Shown here: one piece after another, positions 28,390-38,669 of the stretch
Layout: each line of letters opens with the position of its first letter
Numbering within the stretch: position 1 is the stretch's first letter
Source: Acanthamoeba sp. SK_2022b
Taxonomy: Eukaryota; Discosea; Longamoebia; Acanthamoebidae
NCBI GenBank assembly: GCA_027943245.1
Contig: JANDJZ010000197.1
Span: 26,512-90,511, forward strand
Direction: 5' to 3'
Length of the DNA: 64,000 nt
The notes under the pieces: generated by a model
What the model was told of the DNA's origin: nothing
The model's database searches: none
What the model saw: the letters and a program-made list of their open reading frames with translations, nothing else
Translations under genes and position numbers: made by a program

Positions 28390-29310
28390 CTGTGTCCTGG
28401 GCCTGTGTAGCATATGTGCATCAACAAACGATTGACTGATTAATCAGCGCATGACAACTTTGCCCTCTCCTTGCTGCACCACCACATTACTTGCCACCTA
28501 GCAAGCCCAGCAGGCATCTGGCCTACAACCGGAAACCTGCAGCTTGATAATTGCAGTCATGAGAACATCTCTTTTCTGCCAGTGGGGCACACCCATGAGG
28601 ACATTGATGTTCTCCACATTCGTTGTGGGCATGAAGTACAATCCTTGTGTTTACTGTGGATGACTTTGTGCAAGGGCTCAACACTGGTACTCCAATGATA
28701 TTCATAAGCCAGAGCCCCTGTTCCTGCTTGAATGTTGGCCAGGACCCTTATATCCAAAGTGTGAAGGGCACCTCACGCCCACATATCTTCTGCTTCACTC
28801 ATGGTGATGGAAGGTGCAGCTGAAAACCAAGGACTACCACTCCAGTTCCACAGCTTGGATGGGCCCCTACCATTTCCTTGAGTCATGTCCCACTGATGGC
28901 CCTATCCCCCTGGTTCCTGCTCAGCTTGATCCAACCACTCTCAAGGATACCCTGCATGCCCTGCATGCCCTCACAGACCTCATCAACTGTGCTCAGCTCC
29001 AGGCCATATGAGTGCATGGTATCTCTCTTCAGTAATCCTCCTCATGAGCGCCTACTTGTGAATCCATTTCAGTGGGTTTACAACTATGCTGCTTCTCAAG
29101 CCCATGATACTATTCCTGCTGAGCCTCTTGACCCACCTTACTGTGCTGGCCTCGCCCTGACAGGCAAGGCCACCTGTGATCTCACCACTGATAAGCCTGA
29201 TGATGGTGCCATAATAGCAGTGCCTGGTGAAAAAGGAAGTGTTTGGCTTGGTGAAGCGCACTACAAGGGCCCAAATCTTCCTCAACTGGTTAGAGGAAGA
29301 TGATGATGGG
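28390..29310 (+). pseudogene. Degenerate transposon-associated protein (DUF7869-like) relic
   Basis: The clearest segment, at about 28534-28615, reads LQLDNCSHENISFLPVGHTH followed by EDID. This pairs two hallmarks of the DUF7869 family (LQxDNC-x-x-EN and FLPVGHTHEDID), which in intact members are separated by 20-30 residues missing here. Downstream, LKTKDYHSSSTAWMGPYHFL and SCPTDGPIPLVPAQLD (28817-28950) match the usual later part, and after a frame change NPFQWVYNYAASQAHD and DDGAIIAVPGEKGSVWLGEA (29060-29265) resemble the C-terminal end. Stops and frame changes separate these blocks, so the gene is broken. DUF7869 proteins are widespread in mobile-element-rich genomes, but their exact role is unclear. 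Family assignment is from motif memory and should be searched. Confidence 0.5.
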
Positions 29311-29512
29311 TCATTCCACCTGGTGCCTGATGGTTGACTTGTTGCCATTACCGATGGAGCAATGATGTGTGCTGATGTCTCACTTGACCTGAACAACTGC
29401 ATGAGACCTGCACTATGAAAGCAACTATTGGACATGTGTGAGAGTTGGCCCAAAAATTCATAGCACAGGCCAGCAGGGTAATTGCAACAGTTGGTCATGA
29501 CGAAATCAATTG

Positions 29513-29680
29513 GGACCACATATGTGTATGCAATCCCAATAACACCATTTCCTGATCCGATTTTCTTGATCTTGCCCCAATTCCAATGTCAACACATGTG
29601 GACCACATATGCATACACAATCAGAATAAAACAATTTCTTTATCTGATTTTCTTCATGCGTTGAACTGTGCACACCACCT
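29513..29680 (+). repeat. Tandem duplication, about 85-bp unit
   Basis: GGACCACATATGTGTATGCA at about 29513 and GGACCACATATGCATACACA at about 29598 each lead into AAT-rich sequence and a TGATTTTCTTCAT / CGATTTTCTTGAT block. The two units are diverged, with small indels. Confidence 0.6.
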
Positions 29681-30087
29681 GCACATTGGGCTCTAACCCT
29701 TGCACAATTACACCGAACTATTTGGTGACTTCATGCTATACCGAGGTTGAACACCTCAACACTAAACCACCATCCAATCTCTACTAAATAACAACAACAC
29801 CCTGCACACCACCTGGTTTGGTTAGCCCATCCACAAATTTAACTTCCTGTTGCTACACCAAAAATTAAGACCATAATATTCACCCTTCTCATATGGATTT
29901 TGTTATTATAAAAACTGAAATTTTACCCACTGTAATTTCAAATTACAATCGCTGCGTGTGATTAATTAGAGTAATTCCCCCAATAGTGCTTCATTCCAAG
30001 GAATGATTGCACAAAAAAACGCCAGTCATTTTGGACCTCTCATTTGATAATAGAGGAGGTTAAGGGTTAACAGATGCACCATGACAA

Positions 30088-30242
30088 ACTATACTGAGCC
30101 ACCCAGTGGAGGTCAATGTATCCTTTTGCATGTACACATGAACCATGCTGATGGCGTAGCACTATACTGAGCCACCCAGTGGATGTTGTGTCAACTCAAC
30201 AAATCCTTGCATGTGGGCATGAACCATGCTGATGGTGTTGCT
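30088..30242 (+). repeat. Tandem duplication, 73/81-bp unit
   Basis: ACTATACTGAGCCACCCAGT starts at both 30088 and 30161, and each copy continues to GCATGT...CATGAACCATGCTGATGG.GT. Two adjacent copies, the second with an insertion of about 8 bp. Confidence 0.8.
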
Positions 30243-30260
30243 CCTGCACCTTGTGACATA

Positions 30261-30545
30261 ATGCTGCACTGTTGCCACGCATGTGCAGGTGGTGTTGCAC
30301 ATTGCTGATGACAAAGGTTTTGCCAGTGCACCTACATAGACCTGCCATGTGGTCATGTTTCAGCATGTGATGTTGCTGGCCTTCTTGGGGTTTATGCTTG
30401 CCATTGCATAGGTGTCTCCAATGCCCCTCTGTCACCACAAAAGTGCCTGCCATCTGGCCATGTGGGAGCACATGATGTTGATGGTCCTGGTCTTGGCATT
30501 TCTCTCTGCTCTACCATTGTGTACACAATACACATATATAATGTT
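30261..30545 (+). repeat. Right-end repeats of the island
   Basis: Direct counterpart of 25471-25650. It contains two imperfect copies of a unit built on CCTGCCAT.TGG.CATGT.....CATGATGTTG (30341-30375 and 30447-30480), followed by TTTATGCTTGCCAT or GTACACAATACACATAT. Confidence 0.6.
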
Positions 30546-30625
30546 ATGGCAAGCATCAACCCCAAGAAGGCCAAAACTGTATCTGGCACCACCTCCGGGG
30601 TATATTGCAATTCTAATATTGAAAC

Positions 30626-30768
30626 GGTGACAGGCAAGACAACGTGGCCGAGTGGTTAAGGCGGTAGACTCGAAATCTACTGGGGTCTCCCCGCGCAGGT
30701 TCAAATCCTGCCGTTGTCGACCAAACCTTTTGGCCAACCTGGCACGAGCGACTGCAAGAACGAAAATC
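30626..30768 (+). repeat. Right 143-bp inverted repeat containing tRNA-Ser
   Basis: Inverted partner of 25091-25233. Similarity stops abruptly at 30768 (followed by ACCTCATC, against TTTTGGTC on the other arm), which defines the outer border of the unit. Confidence 0.9.
30638..30719 (+). tRNA. tRNA-Ser (anticodon CGA), copy 2
   Basis: Same 82-nt sequence as the minus-strand copy at 25140-25221: acceptor GACAACG/CGTTGTC, anticodon loop CTCGAAA, long variable arm, T-arm GCAGG/CCTGC, discriminator G. The two genes are convergent towards the outside of the island (3' ends outwards), 5.4 kb apart. Confidence 0.97.
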
Positions 30769-30849
30769 ACCTCATCTTCCTTGTACCTTCACCTCCCCAA
30801 CCTCGCTCTTTCGCTTCTGGCAATCGTTTGCGTTACATTTTAGAGATTA

Positions 30850-33800
30850 CTAAACAGAACAAGCACGTGCGAGCTCTGCCCAAGCAAGCCCGTAGCCGCC
30901 GTTTCCCGCCTTGAGCCACCACTCTCGGGCCTGCCGCAGGTCTCTGGTGGTTCCTTTGCCCTCGGCCAGCATGCGCCCGACGTGGAACTGGGCCTCGGCG
31001 TTGCCTTTCCTCGCGGCCTTGAGCCACCAGGCAAAGGCCTCCCGCTCGTCCTTGGTCACCTGCTCCTCCGCCGCCGCCGTCGCCCGCCCGCCGCCGGCTT
31101 CCTTCTGCTTCGCCTCGAGCGACTCGGCGAGACAGGCCTGCGCCTGCACGTCGCCTCCCTCGGCCGCGACCTTGTACCACTCCATCGCCTTCTTCATGTC
31201 CTTCTCCGGCACGCCCTCGCCCTTTTCATACATGACTGGACATGGGCGAGAGAGAGAGAGAGACGGAGCCCCAATGAGCGACCTGCCCGTGGCGCGCATG
31301 TCGACAAGAAGCACCCCAAAGACGAGGAGAAAGAGGGGTACCGCCAAGGTTGAAGCAGGCCTGGACGATGCCGTAGGCGGCCGCCTGCTCGTATCGTTCG
31401 CGGGCTCGGGCGGGGTCCGGGGAGACGCCCTCCCCGAGCTGAAGCGCCACGCCGCAGTAGAACTGGGCCGACGCGTCGCCCTGCTCGGCAGCCTTGGTGT
31501 ACCACCGGAAGGCCTGCTCGAGGCTCCGCTCCACGCCCTTGCCATGGGCGTGGGCCAGGCCGAGCCTTACCTGCGCCTTGGCGTGGTCGGCCTCGGCCGC
31601 TCGCCGCCACCACTGGATCGCCTGCGCTTCGTCTCGCTCCTGCAGCAGGGCAACGGCCACGCGAGCCCCGTGAGTCGTGGGTTGAGCATGCATAGGGAGG
31701 AGAGCGCGGGGATACCAGGTCGTCATATATACAGCCGAGCTGGTACTGGGCGTTGGCATTGCCCAGCTCGCCGGCCTTGAGCAGCCACAGCATGGCCTTG
31801 GTGGCGTTTCGCCTCACTCCCTTCCCGTGTTTGTACATCCGGCCTACATTGTACATGCCCTTGGCGTTGCCTGCGCGCACATGTCAGAAATAAATAAAAT
31901 AAATAGAAAAATTATTAAAAAACAAATGAATTCAAATTTAAAATCAAATAAACAGGAGCGCGGGCATACCCTTCTTAGCCGCATTGAGATACCAGCCAAA
32001 GGCTTCGAGGTCGTCCTTCTTACGGGGGCTCCCCTCCTCGTACATTCGGGCGACCTTGAGCTGCGCCCTCACGTGGCCCTTCATCGCCGCCTCGATGTAC
32101 CAGCGCAGCGCTGGCGAGCGCAGCCGACGTCAGCGAACGTGAACGGCAAACGACACACAAGAAGCACACAGGAAGAGTGAGGCAGAGAGAGAGAGAGAGA
32201 GAAAAGGGTCCGCATGTAACCGTACCTGCAACGGGATTGCTCTCGGTGCCGATGCCGTGCTGATACATTTGTCCCAGCCGGAACTGACCGAGTGACGAGC
32301 CCTTCTCGGCGGCCTTCTCATACCTGTGCAGGCATACGGCAAAAGGCAGCGGTGAGCCCATCACGTTGCCAACGTGCGCACAAGCCGCATGACGCCCATG
32401 GGCGCGAACCATTTCATGGCCATGCCTACATCGGCCGTCACACCGCACTTGCCCTCTTCGTGGATGAGCCCCAGGCGGTAATGCGCCTTGGCGTGGCCGC
32501 CGTTCGCCGCCTTCTGGAAAAACTCCATCGCCTGGTTTTCGTTTACATTATTTTATTAGTTTTTGTTTTATACCAGCCGATCAGTGAGACACTAATGGAA
32601 AAAAATAATTTAATTTAATTTAATTTAATTTAATTTAATTTAAAATACAATAAAATAGCCAAGAACGGCGTACCGTTGCGTACTCGGCCTTCTCCTCGAA
32701 GATCTGGCCCAGCTTGAAGCACGCCTTCATTCCCTCCATGTCCTTGCTCTCGGCCGCCTTCGTGAGCCTGAGCGAGGCACGGGACCACGGCATAAGCGTC
32801 CCCGCCTGGACTATCCCCGCGCATACGCAACAGCCGCGGGGCCGGGGCAGCGCACCATTTGAGAGCCTCGTCCATGTTCTGGGCGGTACCTCGGCCGCGC
32901 CACAGAAGGGAGCCGATGGCCACCTGGGCTCGCAGGAAGCCTCCCTCGGCCGCCTGGAAGTACCAGTAGGCCGCCTTGGTCTCGTCCTTCTTCGTGCCTT
33001 GGCCTGTTCGCGCCCCGCCAACCACGACCGTTACGGAATCGCTCAATTGAAATAAATGAATAAATGGAATGGAATGGAATAAATAATCGATTACCTTTGG
33101 CAAAGAAATAGCCGGTCCAGTACTGCGCCTTGGGGTGCCCGCCCTTGGCGGCCTGCTGGAACCATCGGTAGGCCTTCTCGTAGTCCTTGTCCACGCCTGC
33201 GGCCGCACAGCACCAACTCGGTGAGCAGGCGGTGTCGAGGTCGAGGCTGAAGCGACCTGCGCGCATAGATGGGCCTCACACGCACCAGTTCCGTCTTTGT
33301 AGGAGAGGCCCAGATTGCTGGCGCTGATGGCGTGGCCCTGGAGCGCGGCCTTTGTGTACCAGTCCACGGCGCGGCTCGGGTCCTTGGGCACGCCGTAGCC
33401 GTAGAAGTGCATCCACCCGAGGTCGCACTGCGCCGAGGCGTTGTTCTGGTTGGCCGCCTTAACGTACCAGTCGATCGCCTTCTTGTCGTCCCTCTGTGGC
33501 GAATAAGAGATAAGTTAATAATAATAATATATATAATATAATGATAATATATATAATAATAATCAGTATGCGTACCACCACGCCACAGCCTGTTCGGTAG
33601 GCGAGGCCGACTTTGTTCTGAGCCTACAAGAGGAGTAGCGTGAGACTCGGGCTCTTCTCACGCGCACGCCAACACGCAAACGGCGGCATACCTCCGCGAG
33701 ACCGGCCTGCGCGGCTTGCATGTACCAGTCGAACCCGTCCTTTTCATTCTTTTCCACGCCACTGCCGGCGGAGAGCATGGCGCCCACCTTGAACTGCGAC

Positions 33801-36551
33801 TCCAGGTGACCGTTTTCCGCGGCCTTGAGGTACCTGCAAGAAGGAGCGCAGTTGTTGGGGGGGGAGCAACCATCAGTCGGCTGCTGTGCGATGATGTGCT
33901 GCTGTGCGGGCAGGCGGTGCGCAGCCCAGGCGCGTACCAGCCGTAGGCCTTCTGCAGGTTCTTCTCCACTCCTCTCCCCGTCTCGTACATGCCGGCGAGC
34001 GCGTACTGCGACCCGGCGTTCTTCTGCTCGGCCGCCTTCGTGTACCTGTCGAGTCGTAAAGGAAAGTGCAATATAATATAATAAAATTAAGTATATACAA
34101 TAAAATGAAAAATAATGGAAGCGCAGTGAAAGTGGCGGCTGAAGCGAACAGGCCTACGACCATACCATTCGGCGGCTTTGGCGTGGTCCTTCTCCACGAC
34201 CCAACCGTGATCGTAGAAGTAGCCCACCCAATACTGCGAGTTTGCGTAGTCCTGTACACGGCGCAGCCAAGGTCAGCTTGCTCAACGAGGCCACGAGCAT
34301 GACACGAGCAAGCAAGCGGTTGGGCGAATCAACACACAAAAGCGCCTATTCGAGGGAAGGACACGTGCCTGCTCTGCAGCCTTCATGAACCAGTCGAAAG
34401 CCTGAGCGAGATCCATGGGAACCGCCATCCCGTTTTTGAAAACGATTCCCAAGTTGTTTTGCGCGAAATAGTTGCCCTGCGCCGCTGCCTGCAGATATCT
34501 GTGGTGTCGCACACGATACACGATACGCATACACACACGCGCGGCACGCGCATGAGTCAAGAGATGAGGCCCGGGGAGTGGCGAGGGCTCGAGCAAGTGG
34601 ACTCAACGGCCCGTACAGTTCGACGGCTTTAGCCGAGTCCTTGGTCACGCCTCGACCGTTATCGTAGGCCCAGCCGAGATCGCACTGCGCGGCTGCGTGT
34701 CCCTGCGCGGACGCCTTTTGCCACCACTCTCCGGCTTTGGATTCGTCCTTCTCGACGCCGTCACCTGCTCTCGCAACGACGACAGATACGTATCAATGGC
34801 CAGCCCTTGTCGACCTCCAGCTTGTGCTACATCGCGCGATGGGCCAGAGCCAGGGTACCGTTGAAATAGGCCCACCCGAGCTTGTGCTGGCCGACGGCGT
34901 TGCCCTTTTGTGCTGAGCTCTCGTACCTGAAGATGATCAAGATCGAGGCAGAGAGCCGTGAGCACGAATGGGTAACGCGGAAGGCGGAAAGGCGTGGCGG
35001 TCGAGAAAGAGGTGGCGCACCACTTGAAGGCGACGGCCAGGTCCTTTGCCACACCACGGCCGTCGTGGTAGCAGTTGCCGAGGTTGCACTCGGCCACCGC
35101 GTGGCCTTTGACCACGGCCTTTTGGTACCAGAACACGGCCTGCGCATCGTCGGCGTCGGTTCCCTGGCCGCTCGCGTACATCCAGCCCAGGTTGCACTGC
35201 GCGTCCGGATCGCCCTGCTGTGCCGCACGCTTGTACCTGTTGCGTTGTGTCCCCCCAGAGGCAAAGGCGGTGTGAGCTCGCCGTGTCTCCCAAGGAAAAA
35301 ATGTTGGGGGGGGGCAGGCAGGCAGGCGGCACTCACCACTTCATCGCCTTTTTGTAGTCCTGGTGGACGGCGTAGCCCTTGGAATAAAAGACGCCCACCT
35401 TGAACTGCGCCTTGGGGTCGCTCTTGCGCGCAGCCAACAGGTAGTAGGCAAAGGCCTTGAACATATCCTGGTGGGCCCGAACCGATCAAAAGGCGCGTTA
35501 GCATGACCATCGCGAGGCGAACCAACGCACGACAAAGGCCAACGGTTCGCAGTAGAACTGGGGGTGAGAGTGAATCACCTTCTCGACGCCACACTCGGCA
35601 TTCTCATATATACGGCCCAGCTCGTAGCACGGTCGCTTGTAGCCGCTCTCCGCTGATTTGGTGTACCATTTGAGAGCGAGCGCCAGGTCCCTTTCGGCGC
35701 CCTCGCCGTCCTCGTGCATGACGGCGATATTGAACTGGGCCTTTGGATCTCCGTGCTCGGCCGCCTTGTTGAACCTAAGTATTAACGCACGCACGCACAA
35801 ACGGCTCAGAAGTCAGTGAGGCGGGGAAGCGCAATGGGAAAGCGTGGGCAGTGTACCAATAGAACGCCTGGGTGTGGTCACGCTCGACACCGCGCCCGCC
35901 ATCGTACAGGCTGCCAATAGCATAGATGGAACGCACGTGGACTTGCTCTGCTGCTTTCACGTAGCTGCATGCGTGTGAGCGAAGAGTACAGCGGCACAAG
36001 GCGCACGAAGTGTGTAGCACATACCATTCAAGCGCTTTAGCATAGTCGCCGTCCTTCTCGGCTTTCTGACCAATCTCGTAGAGCTGCTCTGGTGACTGGC
36101 GGCCTGCCCGTTCAGTGGCGGCACAGCACGACGCGTCAGGAGGGTCAGGCTTCAGCATGTTGCTGTTTGCGGCAAGTGAAAGGGTACCCAACAGCTGTTT
36201 GATCTTTCGCTCGGCCTTGAGAATGCCACCGCGCTTCTGATCTCTCTCTTTTGGAGGATCACTAGCCCGAAGGGGTGTGCTGCGTGTAGATCGCGATTTA
36301 AAATCGAGGAACTGGCGAAGTTGGGCAACACCACAAGTACCTGCTTCGTTGTCGGATGGAGATTTCGCCGCTCTTGGCGGCTTCCTCTTGCGGCTCGTTG
36401 ATCTCGGCCTCACCATCTGCGCAAAGAAAATGGGTAAGCGTGTGTGAGCCGCAACTTTTGCTGCCATACCTTGCGACTTGTTCAGAGGCTGCGGGGCTCC
36501 ACCGCCTGAGGATGAACCCGCCTCACCTAAGACTTCTGTGCTGCCTTCCAT
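30850..36551 (-). CDS. Sel1-repeat (SLR) protein with about 28 repeats
   Basis: Minus-strand gene of some 25 exons, nearly all made of Sel1 repeats: about 36-residue helix pairs with the consensus A-x-x-G-x-x-x-A-Q-x-x-L-G-x-x-Y-x-x-G-x-G-V-x-K-D-x-x-x-A-x-x-W-Y. Examples are HGDPKAQFNIAVMHEDGEG (about 35700), QGDPDAQCNLGWMYASGQG (35190), KNAGSQYALAGMYETGRGV (33990), GHPKAQYWTGYFFAKG (33120), KGSSLGQFRLGQMYQHGIGT (32260) and KGNAEAQFHVGRMLAEGKGT (30980). I count about 28 units, so roughly 1,050 residues. The N-terminal about 150 residues are charged and low-complexity. Sel1 solenoids act as scaffolds, for example in ER-associated degradation; no signal peptide, Hrd3-like domain or catalytic domain is seen, so a cytosolic scaffold is the safest reading. 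Stop is the TAG complement at 30850-30852; start 36551 is the first ATG of the open frame. Introns often fall inside repeats, and one holds an (AATTT)n run. Confidence 0.8.
32607..32643. repeat. (AATTT)n microsatellite
   Basis: About seven tandem AATTT units inside a Sel1-gene intron. Confidence 0.9.
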
Positions 36552-37278
36552 CACCTCCGCCGATATTAATGCAAAATATGTAATTTTTTTTATCTACGAG
36601 AATGGTCGACAAAGAAGATGGGCTGGCAGGGGTGGCAGCACCCTTGGGTTGCCATCATCTTGTAAGTCAAACTTGAGATAGTGGCAAGAGCAAAACAACC
36701 ACAGTGGCTTCATCTCTTCACTTGGACCACTCATCTGCATGCCTCTGACAGAATGCAGGAGGAAGATGTTTGGAAGATGTTGTTACCCTGGCTTTGTACA
36801 ACAAGGTTAGTCATGACCAGTAATGAGGGCCCATCATACCACATGCCAGAGTGCCATAGAAGAGTCCACTCCATGCTTGTTAGACCAAGAGGTGTTGATC
36901 ACCCAACCACTGGTGATGTGCTTTTTCAAGCGTTGCTGCAAACTTGACGTGCATTCATACCCTGCAACAATAACGATATCAATGTGGATGATCATGGCAA
37001 ACCTCTTTGCCAGCTTCTCCGACGGTGCTTTGATGACATGCCTGAGAGCTCATTTACTTACTCCGCCTCCGTGGGAGTTGCAGCGGCTTAATGGTGATTA
37101 GCGACTTTGTTTTCTTGTTAACATCACTTTGGCTGTGGATTGGATGCTTAAAATATGTATTGCTAGATATCGGCAGGCCATACACCTGGCGAGGGAGGGG
37201 CATCGCCGCCTCGAAGATACTCGAAGAGTAGGAGAGAAGGAGGGAGAATATGAGAAGTTGGCCCTATGACTGCGAGCT
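36552..37278. other. Lower-GC gene desert between the Sel1 gene and the CBM49 gene
   Basis: No intact gene. Two overlapping plus-strand open stretches (36681-36947 and 36823-37101, 88 and 92 codons) have no motif I recognise. The base composition and word use resemble the 25-30 kb island, so this may be another decayed element. Most of it is upstream DNA of the Sel1 gene (start 36551) and 3' flank of the lectin. Confidence 0.4.
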
Positions 37279-38669
37279 TCACTGGCAGCCGAGCGACCCG
37301 AGGGAGATGGTGGGCAGGGCAGCAGCGGTGGAGCCTGGCAGGCGCACAACGACTCCGGCACCCTGGGAAGCGCCAGCGTGGAGGGGGCCGTAGTTGAACG
37401 CCACGTTGAAGGCGTTGGTTGAGCCCTGCCTGTTCAGTTCCCAGAACTGGGTGATGCTGGCGCCGGCTTCAGCGAAGGCGAAGGTGGCAACGCCGCCGTT
37501 GAGCGGGCGCTGGCCATTGGTTGGTGAAGCCGCCGTTGAGCGGGCGCTGGCCATTGTTGGTGAAGGTGAGATCGAAGATCTGGAAGGTGGCGCCGTTGTG
37601 AACCCACAGACCACCATTGGCAGCGGAGCGGGCAGCGACGCTCACAGTGGCGCTGCAGCCGGAGGCAGGGCTAGGCTGAGGAGTGGCGACGATGGTGGGC
37701 GCCGCGGAAGGCGAAGCCGAAGGGGCGGCCGGTGACGCAGAGGGCGAAGGCGAAGCAGAGGGAGCAGCGCCGCTGCAAGCGGTGGAGTCGACGGTGACGG
37801 CAGGAGCGGCGAGCTGGCCGGCGGAGATGGGAGAGCGCACGATGTAGCCGGCACCCAGGGTGGCACCGAGCTGGATGGGGCCCCACGAGGTGGGCACGTT
37901 GAACGCGGCGCTGTTGGCCGACTGGCGCTCGATGTTCCACCACTGGTAGAGATCCTGGGAAGAGCTGCTGGTGGTGATGGTGATCTGAGCGCCGGTGACG
38001 AGCTGCTGGCCGTTGTTGGTGAAGGTGAGGTCGTAGATCTGGAACTGGTAGTCGCCAGTGGTCCACGAACCGCCCTGGTTAGCCGGCCTGGTGGTCTGCT
38101 GCAAGGTCAGGCTGCACGACGAGGGCGGAGGAGTGGCGACGATGGTGGGCGCAGCAGAAGGCGAGGCCGAAGGAGCGGCAGGCGATGCGCTGGGGCTGGC
38201 GGGAGCGGCCGAAGGCGACGGCGAGGCCGAAGCGGCGGCACCGCAGTTGATGGAGGCAACGGTGATAGTGGCCTGCGAGGCCGACTCCCAGATGTAGCCA
38301 AACTGGTGGGTCTGGCCAGCGGCAATGCCGCCGTTTTGGAGACGGTACTCGGGCAGGGCGAAAAGACCGTTGGACTGGTTGGTGAGCTCCCAGAACTGGA
38401 TGATCTTGGCGCCGGTGATGGAGAGCTCGAGCGACTTGACAGCCTCAGAGCCGGCGGTCAGCTGGGCGTTCCACTGGGAGAGGTTCTTGCCGTCCTGCTG
38501 CCAGGCGCTACCGAGGGTCTGCTTGATGCTGACGTTGCAGTCTGCGCGATACGGGATGGGTCAGTTTATCGTCGCAGCAGTTGGCCCAACTGCACACGGT
38601 GAACGTACCAGCAGCGGCATAGTGAAAACAGAGGGCCGCAAAGAGCGCGAGGAGGATCAAATGCTTCAT
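37279..38669 (-). CDS. Luke-type cyst-wall lectin: signal peptide plus three CBM49 cellulose-binding modules (apparent frameshift)
   Basis: MKHLILLALFAALCFHYAAA is a signal peptide. Three CBM49-like modules of about 100 residues follow. Module 1 (about 38290-38545) begins DCNVSIKQTLGSAW and has IIQFWELTNQSNGLFALPEY and FGYIWES. Module 2 (about 37785-38120) has GDYQFQIYDLTFTNNGQQLV and WWNIERQ. Module 3 (37282-37655) has ATFQIFDLTFTNNGQRPLNG, ITQFWELNRQGS and GPLHAGASQGAG. Spacers are Ser/Pro/Ala repeats (SPSASPAAPSASPSAAP). In Acanthamoeba, Luke lectins with two or three CBM49 modules are abundant cellulose-binding cyst-wall proteins; the three-module form fits here. One intron (about 38543-38610) follows the signal peptide. 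Module 3 is broken by a tandem duplication (37492-37528 and 37529-37564) whose copies are 37 and 36 bp, so the frame shifts by one. Stop is the TGA complement at 37279-37281. The TATA box at 38758-38764 suggests strong regulated transcription. Confidence 0.85.
37492..37564 (-). repeat. Tandem 37/36-bp duplication inside CBM49 module 3
   Basis: Both copies read GCCGCCGTTGAGCGGGCGCT on the plus strand and run to GGTGAA. The first copy has CCATTGGTTGG and the second CCATTGTTGG; this single extra G changes the reading frame. Confidence 0.95.

Larger units (their letters stand above)
25222..30637. mobile_element. Low-GC island between inverted tRNA genes, probable decayed mobile DNA
   Basis: Clearly lower in GC than the surrounding exon-rich DNA and without any of the ordinary genes seen elsewhere in the window. 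Holds a degenerate DUF7869-like coding relic on the plus strand (28390-29310), a possible spliced minus-strand gene (26205-27990), direct repeats near both ends, two local tandem duplications (30088-30242; 29513-29680) and many CATATGTG/TACACAAT-like words. No intact transposase or reverse transcriptase was recognised, and no target-site duplication is visible outside the inverted repeats. Calling it mobile is an inference from decay, repeats and boundary structure. Confidence 0.55.

Noticed and set aside
25222..30637. Possible CRISPR-like array, because of the repeated words.
   Set aside because: The repeats differ in length and spacing, with no constant repeat-spacer pattern, and the genome is eukaryotic.
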